In this document: positions 33,389 to 41,131 of the stretch, in pieces
Layout of the letters: every line of letters begins with the position of its first letter
Position numbering within the stretch: position 1 is the stretch's first letter
Assembly: GCA_934129785.1 (NCBI GenBank)
Contig: CAKOWW010000009.1
Location: 1-63,725 of the forward strand
From: an uncultured Clostridia bacterium
GTDB taxonomy: Bacteria > Bacillota > Clostridia > TANB77 > CAG-508
DNA length: 63,725 nt
Reading direction: 5' to 3'
The notes under the pieces: model-generated
Told to the model about the DNA's origin: nothing
Seen by the model: only the letters and a program-made list of their open reading frames with translations
Database searches by the model: none
Position numbers and translations under genes: made by a program

Positions 33389-34135
33389 TTAGTAATTTAC
33401 TATTTTACTGAATTCTTCTGCTTTTAAGCTGGCTCCTCCAACTAGTCCTCCATCTATGTCTGACATTTCAAATAGTTCTTTTGCATTTGTGCTTTTTACA
33501 CTTCCGCCATATTGTATTATAACTCTTGAAGCTGTATCTTGTCCATAGATTTCAGCAATTTTGTTTCTTATTTCTTTTATTGAATTATTTGCATCTTCAC
33601 TTGTTGCTGTTTTTCCTGTTCCAATTGCCCATATTGGTTCATATGCTATTATTGTGTTTTCAACTTGCTCATTTGTTAGTCCTTCTAATGCAAGTTTTGT
33701 TTGATTTGTTATGATTTCAGCTGTTTTTCCAGCTTCTTTTTCTTCTAATGTTTCTCCAACACATACTATTGGTTTTAATCCATATTTAAATGCTGATTTT
33801 ATTTTTTTGTTTACAGTTTCATCTGTTTCAGCAAAATATTGTCTTCTTTCTGAATGTCCTATTATTACATATTCTACATTTATTGATTTTAACATTTCTC
33901 CTGAAACTTCTCCAGTATATGCTCCTTTTTCCTCAAAGTGCATATTTTGAGCTCCTATTTTTATGTTTGTTCCTTGTACTGTTAATAGTGCATAAAATAA
34001 GTCTGTATATGGTACACATAATATTACTTCATTTTTTGTGTCTTTTACTAATGGTGCTAAATCTTCTATAAATTTCATTGCTTCATTTGGAAGCATGTTC
34101 ATTTTCCAGTTTCCTGCAATTACTTTTTTTCTCAT
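33389..34135 (-). CDS. tpiA: Triose-phosphate isomerase
   Basis: A 248-aa TIM barrel interconverting dihydroxyacetone phosphate and glyceraldehyde-3-phosphate. ATG 34135 is chosen because GAGGA lies 9 bases upstream and directly abuts the ATG three codons earlier. Motifs: IAGNWKMN, IIGHSERR with the catalytic His, IAYEPIWAIGTGKTA with the catalytic Glu and flexible loop, YGGSVK, DGGLVGGASL. Confidence 0.97.
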   Translation of the reverse strand: MRKKVIAGNWKMNMLPNEAMKFIEDLAPLVKDTKNEVILCVPYTDLFYALLTVQGTNIKIGAQNMHFEEKGAYTGEVSGEMLKSINVEYVIIGHSERRQYFAETDETVNKKIKSAFKYGLKPIVCVGETLEEKEAGKTAEIITNQTKLALEGLTNEQVENTIIAYEPIWAIGTGKTATSEDANNSIKEIRNKIAEIYGQDTASRVIIQYGGSVKSTNAKELFEMSDIDGGLVGGASLKAEEFSKIVNY

Positions 34136-34156
34136 ATTTTTCATTCCTCTCTCAAT

Positions 34157-35341
34157 TTATTTGTCTTGTAAACATTCTATTCCTGGTAATTTTTTACCTT
34201 CTAAAAATTCTAGTGATGCTCCACCACCTGTTGAGATGTGTGTCATTTTATCTTGTAATCCTGCTTTTTTTACAGCTGCTGCTGAATCTCCACCACCTAT
34301 AATTGTTGTTGCATCAATTTCTGATAGTGTTTTTGCTATTGCGTTTGTTCCAATTGCAAATTGGTCAAATTCAAATAGTCCTACTGGTCCATTCCATACT
34401 ACTGTTTTTGCTTTTTTAATTTCTTCTGTGAACATTTCTATTGATTTTGCTCCAATGTCAAATCCTTCCCAACCTTCTGGTATTTCTGTCCATGCAACTG
34501 TTTTGCTTTCTGTATCTGGTTTGAATTCTTTTCCTATTTTTGTGTCTACTGGAAGCATTAGTTTTACGCCTTTTTCTTTTGCTTTGGCCATTGCTTCTTT
34601 TGCTAAATCTAATTTGTCTAATTCGCAAATAGAATTTCCAACTTCATATCCTTGTGCTTTAAAGAATGTATATGCCATTCCTCCACCAATTATTAATGTA
34701 TCTACTTTTTCTAGTAAACTGTCTATTACTCCTATTTTGTCAGATACTTTTGCTCCTCCTAGTATTGCTACAAATGGTCTTTCTGGATTGTTTAGTGCAT
34801 TTCCTAAGAATTTTAGTTCTTTTTCTATTAAAAATCCTGATACTGCTTGTAAGTATTGTGCTACTCCTGCTGTTGAAGCATGTGCTCTATGTGCAGCTCC
34901 AAATGCATCATTTACATATATTTCTGCCATGTCTGCTAATTTTTTAGCAAACTCTGGATCATTATCTGTTTCTTCTCTATGATATCTTACATTTTCTAAT
35001 AACATTACTTGTCCTGCTTGTAGTTCTTTTGCTTTTTTATTTGCGTCTTCTCCTACAACATCTTTTGCCATTATTACTTCTTTATCTAATAATTTTGATA
35101 GTTCTTTTGCAACTGGTGCTAATGAAAATTCTGGTTTAAATTCTCCCTTTGGTCTTCCTAAATGTGAGCATAAAATAACAGCACAATTATTTTCTAGTAG
35201 GTATTTTATTGTTGGTAATGCAGCTACTATTCTTGTGTTGTCTGTTATGTTTTTATTTTCGTCCATTGGTACATTAAAATCACATCTTACTAAGACTTTT
35301 TTTCCTTTTAAATCAATATCTTTAATTGTTTTTTTATTCAT
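34157..35341 (-). CDS. pgk: Phosphoglycerate kinase
   Basis: A 394-aa enzyme transferring phosphate from 1,3-bisphosphoglycerate to ADP. Motifs: VLVRCDFNVPMDEN, SHLGRPKG, LLENVRYHREE, the hinge region NDAFGAAHRAHAST, GGAKVSDKIGV, the nucleotide part WNGPVGLFEF and IGGGDSAAA. First gene of pgk-tpiA-gpmI, behind a promoter at 35420-35448. gap, usually upstream in the same operon, is displaced to 37.7 kb by two unrelated genes. Confidence 0.97.
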   Translation of the reverse strand: MNKKTIKDIDLKGKKVLVRCDFNVPMDENKNITDNTRIVAALPTIKYLLENNCAVILCSHLGRPKGEFKPEFSLAPVAKELSKLLDKEVIMAKDVVGEDANKKAKELQAGQVMLLENVRYHREETDNDPEFAKKLADMAEIYVNDAFGAAHRAHASTAGVAQYLQAVSGFLIEKELKFLGNALNNPERPFVAILGGAKVSDKIGVIDSLLEKVDTLIIGGGMAYTFFKAQGYEVGNSICELDKLDLAKEAMAKAKEKGVKLMLPVDTKIGKEFKPDTESKTVAWTEIPEGWEGFDIGAKSIEMFTEEIKKAKTVVWNGPVGLFEFDQFAIGTNAIAKTLSEIDATTIIGGGDSAAAVKKAGLQDKMTHISTGGGASLEFLEGKKLPGIECLQDK

Positions 35342-35419
35342 TTATTTTTCCTCCCTTGTTTTTAGCTTTTTTAGCTTTTTTTATTTTATCCATTTTTTTG
35401 CTTTTTTATTTGCATACAT

Positions 35420-35465
35420 ATTTTATCGCAAAAAAGAACATTTTTCAAGTATTTGCAAGTATTTT
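35420..35465 (-). promoter_or_regulatory. Promoter and tandem operator-like repeat of pgk operon
   Basis: Minus-strand TTGAAA (35448-35443), 17 bases, TAAAAT (35425-35420). Upstream and overlapping the -35 is a tandem repeat AATACTTGC-AAATACTTGA (35465-35446). The spacer sequence CTTTTTTG is shared with the gap promoter. Confidence 0.6.
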
Positions 35466-35498
35466 TTGTCACTGCATAATGTTTTTGCTAAAATTTTC

Positions 35499-35570
35499 AA
35501 AAGAAATCCTTAAAATATCAGCTTTGAATGAGGTGATGAGTGTTCATGGCATATTTTAAAGATTTCTTTG
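35499..35570. repeat. 72-bp inverted-repeat element, family 2 (short form)
   Basis: The ends AAAAGAAATCCTTAAAATAT and ATATTTTAAAGATTTCTTTG are near-perfect inverted repeats. The interior AGCTTTGAATGAGGTGATGA matches the interior of the 192-bp element at 38874-39065 (minus strand AGCTTTGAATGAAATGACGA). It looks like an internal-deletion derivative of that element. Lies in the 308-base gap between pgk and the gene at 35650. Confidence 0.7.
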
Positions 35571-35649
35571 TATTACTTTTAAATAAGCCATAAAAACTAT
35601 TTACATTATTATTTTGCAATGATATACTACCTTCAAAGGGGGAATTCAA

Positions 35650-36304
35650 ATGAAAAAAGAAAAAGTTTTTAAGGTTTTAGGGATAATTATTTTAATAGTA
35701 TTAGCAATTTTTGTTTTAAATGCAATTAGGAATTATGTTATTATTACAAAGGTTCGGAAATAATATTAAAAAATATGAAACAAGTACAAATTATCATATG
35801 ACAATGTCTTCTACATCAAGTGATGGTACTGTAATATCTGCTAACTACTATGAAAAAAATGGTAAACAAGCAATGATATTAACTAGAGTTCAAAATAATG
35901 AACCAGTAACAATGTCAATGTATAAGAATGGTGACAAAGTAAATACATACTGGGTTACTCCTACTGAAAATAAAGCTAAACTTAATGGTCAAACTGATAT
36001 ATTTGCTGAAATATACAATGTCCTTAGTGTAGATAATGAGTGGCAAAAAATTGTTGCAAGTTTTACTTCATTTATAGGCTCAACAAAATATGATGGTAAA
36101 GATTGCTATGTTACAAATAATTTCTTAACTCCATCTATTTTAAATAATGATGAAAAAAATGAATACTATATAGAAAAAGATACTGGATTATTTATTTTTT
36201 CAAATATAGGTGACATTGTTTCTAAAAAGATTTATGAATTTGATAATGTATCTGATGATATATTTGTTGAACCTGATATTTCATCTTTTACAGTTTCTGA
36301 ATAG
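35650..36304 (+). CDS. Single-span membrane-anchored protein, needs +1 frameshift
   Basis: ATG 35650 behind AAAGGGGG. The zero frame has 37 codons: MKKEKVFKVLGIIIL... forms one membrane helix (about 8-28), then NYVIITKV, CGG, AAA and stop. Skipping the C of the CGG (codon 36) continues into GNNIKKYETSTNYHMTMSS and a 217-aa protein with a beta-rich outer domain (VISANYYEKNGKQAMILTRV; YYIEKDTGLFIFSN). The outer part resembles LolA/outer-membrane-carrier-like or lipoprotein-type sensors but cannot be assigned. Without the shift the outer domain has no start codon with an RBS and no anchor. Plus-strand insertion between pgk and gap. Confidence 0.8.
35755..35758 (+). other. Frameshift site 4: GTT CGGA in the membrane protein gene
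   Basis: In-frame CGG (35755-35757) followed by A, two codons before a TAA stop (35761). Reading GGA in +1 opens the remaining 182 residues. Independent of the other sites because it is on the opposite strand. Confidence 0.85.
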
Positions 36305-36305
36305 C

Positions 36306-36347
36306 AAAAAACAACCAATTTCATCTTTGATTTTGGTTGTTTTTTTA
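36306..36347. terminator. Bidirectional terminator
   Basis: AAAAAACAACCAA / TTGGTTGTTTTTTT stem with a 14-nt loop, between the plus-strand gene at 35650 and the minus-strand gene at 36350. Confidence 0.85.
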
Positions 36348-36349
36348 TT

Positions 36350-37600
36350 TTACATTATATACATAACTAAACGAACTGTAACACTTGCATTAGCGTTTCC
36401 CATTGATACACAGCATATACTTGCACAATTATAATCCTCAGAATTTGAATACATTCCTCCTCGTGTATTCCATGGAAATCTTGTAGTATTTTTTTCAGCA
36501 ACAAATTCCCATGCATTTCCTTCCAAATCATATATGTTCTGTACTTTATCTGTTAAATTGTTTCCTGATATTTCAATTATTCCTCTGTGTCTATTTTCAT
36601 TATATTTTCTTACATCATATACATTGCCTGTTCCATCTTTTTCTTTGTTCACAAATTTCATTACCATATCCCACTGTATTCCTGAACACATAGCACTTCT
36701 TACATTTGGATTAGTATCTCCATACATTGTTTTAGCAATTGTCTTAAACTCTGTTTGACTTTTATTTGTATATAAAGCTTTGTTCTTTTTACTAACTATC
36801 TTTGAACTTTCATATCCTGCTTCATATCTTGCCACATAGAACCCATTATATTTTGCAACTGCTTGTTTTTCTGCTATTACATTATTTGTAGTATTATCTA
36901 CTTGAGGCTTTATTCCTGTAGGTAAATACTCCGTATCATTCAAAGCCATCTCTTTTGATGTTGTTTCACTAACAAGACTTGAATCATAACTAGGATATGT
37001 ATAATCTCTTTGATAATCACCTTCTCTTTCAACTGGTATCCATACAAATTGATTATATTTTGTGCTTGCTGTTTCCCAATTTACACTTGCTAATTCGCTT
37101 TCTGGTATATCATAAATAACTAATCCTTTTGAAATTATTTGTTCATTCTCTAATCCTGATACTGTAAAGCCAGCAGGAATAGTTGCATAATCACCATTTG
37201 AATCTCTATAATTATTTTTTTCTGTCTTTGTAACTACTTTACTTGTTTCAATCCCGTTTTCCCAACCTGATATTTCGCTGTATTCTATTGTGTATTCTCC
37301 ATCTTTTGTAACAAAACTATCTTCACCTAAATCTCCATTGTTATAGCCTTTATTTTTTATTAACTCTTTCAATTCAGCTTTAGTTGGTGTTTTCCCTGTT
37401 TTAGCCTTCTCTTGATACAAATCTGCTTCAATCTTTTCTATTACACTTTCTTTTGTAAGATGATCTCCGGTTTCACTTGCTTGTTTTAATATTGATTTTT
37501 TATCTTTTATTGTTCCTATTGTTATTCCAGAGATGATTAACAATACAATTATTGTAACTACTAAAGCTATTAGTGTTATTCCTTTTTCTCTTTTTGGCAT
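36350..37600 (-). CDS. Pilin-type exported protein with FGE/SUMF1-like C-terminal fold
   Basis: A 416-aa protein from ATG 37600; the frame is open to 37645, but codon 16 starts the typical leader KREKGITLIALVVTIIVLLIISG. About 110 residues of stalk follow, then a C-terminal domain from QFVWIPVEREG with YNGFYVARYEAGYE, GIQWDMVMKFVN, NIYDLEGNAWEFVAE and RGGMYSNS...ASVTVRLVMYI. These match the formylglycine-generating-enzyme/C-type-lectin fold in layout. Catalytic cysteines of true FGE are not evident, so a binding role is more likely. It is inserted between pgk and gap. Confidence 0.78.
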   Translation of the reverse strand: MPKREKGITLIALVVTIIVLLIISGITIGTIKDKKSILKQASETGDHLTKESVIEKIEADLYQEKAKTGKTPTKAELKELIKNKGYNNGDLGEDSFVTKDGEYTIEYSEISGWENGIETSKVVTKTEKNNYRDSNGDYATIPAGFTVSGLENEQIISKGLVIYDIPESELASVNWETASTKYNQFVWIPVEREGDYQRDYTYPSYDSSLVSETTSKEMALNDTEYLPTGIKPQVDNTTNNVIAEKQAVAKYNGFYVARYEAGYESSKIVSKKNKALYTNKSQTEFKTIAKTMYGDTNPNVRSAMCSGIQWDMVMKFVNKEKDGTGNVYDVRKYNENRHRGIIEISGNNLTDKVQNIYDLEGNAWEFVAEKNTTRFPWNTRGGMYSNSEDYNCASICCVSMGNANASVTVRLVMYIM

Positions 37601-37655
37601 TTTCTTTATCCCCCTAGTCTTTTGTTTAAACCTTTTATACAGCATATTATATAAA

Positions 37656-37685
37656 AAAAAGAATACTTATGCAAGCATTCTTTTT
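37656..37685 (-). terminator. Terminator of gap
   Basis: AAAAAGAATACTT / AAGCATTCTTTTT stem with one mismatch and a 4-base loop, downstream of the gap stop at 37728. Confidence 0.72.
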
Positions 37686-37727
37686 CTTTTTTATATTTAT
37701 TTTTCTATTTTGGTTAGAAAATATTTT

Positions 37728-38732
37728 TTATGATCTTGAAGCTATATAGCAAGCTAAATCAACTAATTTGTTTGAATATCCCCATTCGTTATCATACCAT
37801 GCTACTAATTTAACAAATGTATCTGTTAATTGAATTCCAGCTGTTGCATCAAATATTGATGTATGTTTGTCATTTATGAAGTCTGAAGATACTACTGCTT
37901 CATCTGTGTATTCAATTATTCCTTTCATTTCGTTTTCTGCTGCATGTTTCATAACTTTGCAGATTTCTTCCATTGTTGTTGGTTTTTCTAAGTTACATGT
38001 TAAGTCAACTACAGAAACATCAACTGTTGGTACTCTAAATGACATACCTGTTAATTTTCCATTTAATGATGGTATTACTTTTCCAACTGCTTTTGCAGCT
38101 CCTGTTGATGATGGTATTATATTAGCAGCTGCTGCTCTACCACCTCTCCAATCTTTTTTAGAAGCTCCATCAACTGTTTTTTGTGTTGCTGTTGTTGAGT
38201 GAACTGTTGTCATTAATCCATCTTTAATTCCAAAGTTATCATTTATAACTTTAGCTAGTGGTGCTAAACAGTTTGTTGTGCATGATGCGTTTGATACAAT
38301 GTTCATGCTTGGGTCATATGTTTCGTTGTTTACACCCATAACAAACATTGGAGCATCTTTTGATGGTGCACTGATTATTACTTTTTTAGCTCCTGCATCT
38401 ATATGAGCTTGTGCTTTGTCCATTGTTGTGAATACTCCTGAGCATTCTAATACATAGTCAACACCAATTTTTCCCCATGGGATATTGTGTGGATCCATTT
38501 CATTATATACTTTTATTTCTTTTCCATTTACTACTAAAACTCCATCTTTTGATTCTACTGTTCCGTTAAATCTTCCATGTACAGTGTCAAATTTTGTCAT
38601 GTAAGCCATGTATTCTGCATTTATAAATGGATCGTTTATTGCTACTACTTCTACCCCTTCCTTTGCAAGTGCTGCTTGAAATGATAAGTTTCCGATTCTT
38701 CCGAATCCATTAATTCCTATTTTTACTGACAT
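37728..38732 (-). CDS. gap: Glyceraldehyde-3-phosphate dehydrogenase
   Basis: A 334-aa NAD-dependent enzyme. ATG 38732 (AGGAGG upstream) starts VKIGINGFGRIGNLSF; the open frame extends 27 codons further without support. Active site SNASCTTNCLAPLAKV, followed by TVHSTTATQKTVDG and the C-terminal WYDNEWGYSNKLVDL. Two CGGA tetramers occur near the start (GGA TTC GGA AGA ATC GGA) with the correct Gly frame and no extra base. Single gene with its own promoter and terminator, separated from pgk by two accessory genes. Confidence 0.97.
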   Translation of the reverse strand: MSVKIGINGFGRIGNLSFQAALAKEGVEVVAINDPFINAEYMAYMTKFDTVHGRFNGTVESKDGVLVVNGKEIKVYNEMDPHNIPWGKIGVDYVLECSGVFTTMDKAQAHIDAGAKKVIISAPSKDAPMFVMGVNNETYDPSMNIVSNASCTTNCLAPLAKVINDNFGIKDGLMTTVHSTTATQKTVDGASKKDWRGGRAAAANIIPSSTGAAKAVGKVIPSLNGKLTGMSFRVPTVDVSVVDLTCNLEKPTTMEEICKVMKHAAENEMKGIIEYTDEAVVSSDFINDKHTSIFDATAGIQLTDTFVKLVAWYDNEWGYSNKLVDLACYIASRS

Positions 38733-38761
38733 AAAAATTTCCTCCTTATTTTTGTTTTTTT

Positions 38762-38813
38762 GTCTATCTTTATAGACCTTTATTATTTTATACCAAAAAA
38801 GAGGAGTTTTCAA
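38762..38813 (-). promoter_or_regulatory. Promoter and leader hairpin of gap
   Basis: Minus-strand TTGAAA (38813-38808), 17 bases, TAAAAT (38790-38785). The leader begins with a perfect 6-bp hairpin (GTCTAT-AAAG-ATAGAC, 38777-38762), which may stabilise the message. Confidence 0.6.
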
Positions 38814-38873
38814 CCCCCTTTTTATAAATTTATTAATTTTAGGTTACCATATAATGGTTTTGATAAAATTTTT

Positions 38874-39065
38874 CAAAGAAATCCTTGATATATAATCTTT
38901 TCATTACATTCCTCGGCTTATTACAAAATTTAAGAAATTCTAAATTGTTTTATGGGTCCTTTCCACTAAAAGTGAACTCTTACCATAAAACTGCATAGAA
39001 TTTCTAAAATTTTTCCATGCACATTCGTCATTTCATTCAAAGCTTATATATCAAGGATTTCTTTG
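38874..39065. repeat. 192-bp inverted-repeat element, family 2 (long form)
   Basis: Perfect 22-bp terminal inverted repeats (38874-38895 and 39044-39065). Nested inside are further pairings: AAATTTAAGAAATTCTA with TAGAATTTCTAAAATTT, and GTTTTATGG with CCATAAAAC, so the whole element folds into one long hairpin. No reading frame. A short relative lies at 35499-35570. It fills most of the 370-base gap between gap and the GH15 gene and could be a MITE-like element or a structured RNA. Confidence 0.75.
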
Positions 39066-39102
39066 TACTAATAATAACCCATTAACCAGTAACAATTTTA
39101 GT

Positions 39103-41073
39103 CTATTTATATAATTGTTCTAAAACAATAACAAACATTGCATGAGACCAGCCAAGGCCAATAACCCAATTAGGTTTCAAAGTTTGATTATCAACTTGTT
39201 CACCAAGGAAATAATGTTTTCCAGCTGTTTTTATAACAAAATCAAAAGTTTCTTTTGCTTTTCGTTTTTCGCCTGTTTTTAGATAATAAAGTGTCATCCA
39301 CAAATTTGATATCACCCATGGATTACCATTCATATATCCATCTTGTTCAAATCTTTGGTAACCACCTGTATATGTTCTTAATGTCATGTTTATACACTCT
39401 ATTGTATTACTTACTTTAGTTTCTTTTGGCTTAAATACATTAAATGGTGTAACTGCTCCAATTAAACTTATGTCCATTTTTCTATCTTCTGTATTTCTTA
39501 CATATGATTTCTTTTGTTCATCATATAAATTTTCGTTTATATATTTTTTTAATTCTACTTGTAAATTTTCTAGTTCTCTTTGCGTTTTTTTAACCTTTTC
39601 TTCTTTTAATCTATTATTTTCAAAGTTTGATATGTTTTTACCCAATTCCTTATAAATCTTTAACATACAATCAAATGCTGAATAAATACTTGCAATTGAA
39701 TATAAATGTATTCCTTCACACATTTCCCATAAGTCATAACTTATATGGTATTTATGTTCTTTTCCTGTTCTTTTTTTAGTATCTTCTTCTATTTCTTCTT
39801 TTACGACATCTTTTTGTAGTTCGTCTATTCCATCAATTCCTAACCAATCTTTTATATATTTCTTTAAAAAGTCTACTGCTTTTTCACACATTTTCAAATT
39901 GTCTTTTAAGAATTTTTCTGATTTAACATATTTGTAATGTTCATATACTCCATATACAACACTTGCTGTTTCATCAACTTGATATCCCCAGCATGGTGCT
40001 AGTTTTCCATCTGTGAAAAATCGTTGCTCCCACATTCCATTTTTGCTTTGTGTTTTTTTGCAGAAATTTCTATAGAATTTATCTGTTTCTTTTTCCATTT
40101 TCACAATATCCATTGCTTTTGTCATAAATACTGCATCTCTTGGCCAACAATATGCATATCTGCCACATTTTGAAAAATTTTCATCAATTTCTGGTGATGC
40201 AATTATTCCACCAGTTTCTTCGTTTGTTAATAATGGGAATAGCAATATACTTCTTTTGTATATCTCAAATATTCTTTCTTCATAACTGTTTTCAGGTTCT
40301 TTTAGATTTAAACCATTGTGCAATTTCACATATTTTCTCCAATATGATTTTGTTTGAATATATTCTTTATTTAAATCTATTTTTGTTATTCTGTCTATTT
40401 CATCTTCCATTTCTGATACATTTCTATTTTCATCAACAAAAATACATATTTCAAGTTCTTTCTTTTCTTGTGGTTTTATTATTCCTATGTCATAGCATAT
40501 ACTTGCATCTTTTGACATTCCAATATAATCTTTATCATGTATTTCACATCTTTTTATGGTTTCTTTGCTTCCATTTATTTGATGTTTTACTATTTTTTCG
40601 CCTTTTGCAAATGTTGACACTGCAAAATCATGTGCATATTGCATCATTCCATTATCTATAATTTTACACCCTACAAAATTATTTTGGTCTGATAATAATT
40701 CGGAATGAATATAAAATTTAGTATTTAAGTCTATTTTTCCTTCATTTAGAAATATATATTTTTTTACTAATACATTTTCTTTTAACATTACAAAATCTGT
40801 TTGAACCATTTTTAAATTGAAATATGTGTTAGTTACTTCTGTATTTAATACATTTGTATCTGTGTCATAATATTGCATGTATCTATTATTTATGTCATCA
40901 TGTAAATATATTAAATCTGAGTCATTTATTTGCACTCCTGTATGAAAATAATTTATATATTGTCTGTTATCCTTACTTGGAAAATACATTCTTTGTAATT
41001 CACCATTTGATGTAAATGTTGCAATCATATTTTTATTTCCAATTATAGCTTCATTTAAATATTTGTTTTCCAT
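39103..41073 (-). CDS. Family GH15 glycoside hydrolase (glucoamylase-like)
   Basis: A 656-aa protein from ATG 41073 (MENKYLNEAIIGN, the usual GH15 opening; the frame is open 9 codons further). An N-terminal beta-sandwich region (to about 250) precedes an (alpha/alpha)6 barrel with GRYAYCWPRDAVFMT, MWEQRFFTDGKLAPCWGYQVDETASVVYG, SYDLWEMCEGIHLYS with the general acid Glu, and GGYQRFEQDGYMNGNPWVISNLW. It likely hydrolyses alpha-1,4-glucans or related glucosides; no signal peptide, so intracellular, probably glycogen or maltodextrin breakdown. Confidence 0.9.
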   Translation of the reverse strand: MENKYLNEAIIGNKNMIATFTSNGELQRMYFPSKDNRQYINYFHTGVQINDSDLIYLHDDINNRYMQYYDTDTNVLNTEVTNTYFNLKMVQTDFVMLKENVLVKKYIFLNEGKIDLNTKFYIHSELLSDQNNFVGCKIIDNGMMQYAHDFAVSTFAKGEKIVKHQINGSKETIKRCEIHDKDYIGMSKDASICYDIGIIKPQEKKELEICIFVDENRNVSEMEDEIDRITKIDLNKEYIQTKSYWRKYVKLHNGLNLKEPENSYEERIFEIYKRSILLFPLLTNEETGGIIASPEIDENFSKCGRYAYCWPRDAVFMTKAMDIVKMEKETDKFYRNFCKKTQSKNGMWEQRFFTDGKLAPCWGYQVDETASVVYGVYEHYKYVKSEKFLKDNLKMCEKAVDFLKKYIKDWLGIDGIDELQKDVVKEEIEEDTKKRTGKEHKYHISYDLWEMCEGIHLYSIASIYSAFDCMLKIYKELGKNISNFENNRLKEEKVKKTQRELENLQVELKKYINENLYDEQKKSYVRNTEDRKMDISLIGAVTPFNVFKPKETKVSNTIECINMTLRTYTGGYQRFEQDGYMNGNPWVISNLWMTLYYLKTGEKRKAKETFDFVIKTAGKHYFLGEQVDNQTLKPNWVIGLGWSHAMFVIVLEQLYK

Positions 41074-41131
41074 TTTATCTAGTTCCCTTCTAAATAGCAC
41101 AAACTCTAACTATAAGTTTTTCTTTAGTGTA

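Noticed and set aside
36350..37600. Diversity-generating retroelement target, because the C-terminal fold resembles FGE/C-type lectin
   Set aside because: No reverse transcriptase, template repeat or second copy of the 3' end is present in the window.
38733..39102. A riboswitch upstream of gap
   Set aside because: The structured segment is a long terminal-repeat hairpin element shared with 35499-35570 and lies upstream of the gap promoter, not in its leader.
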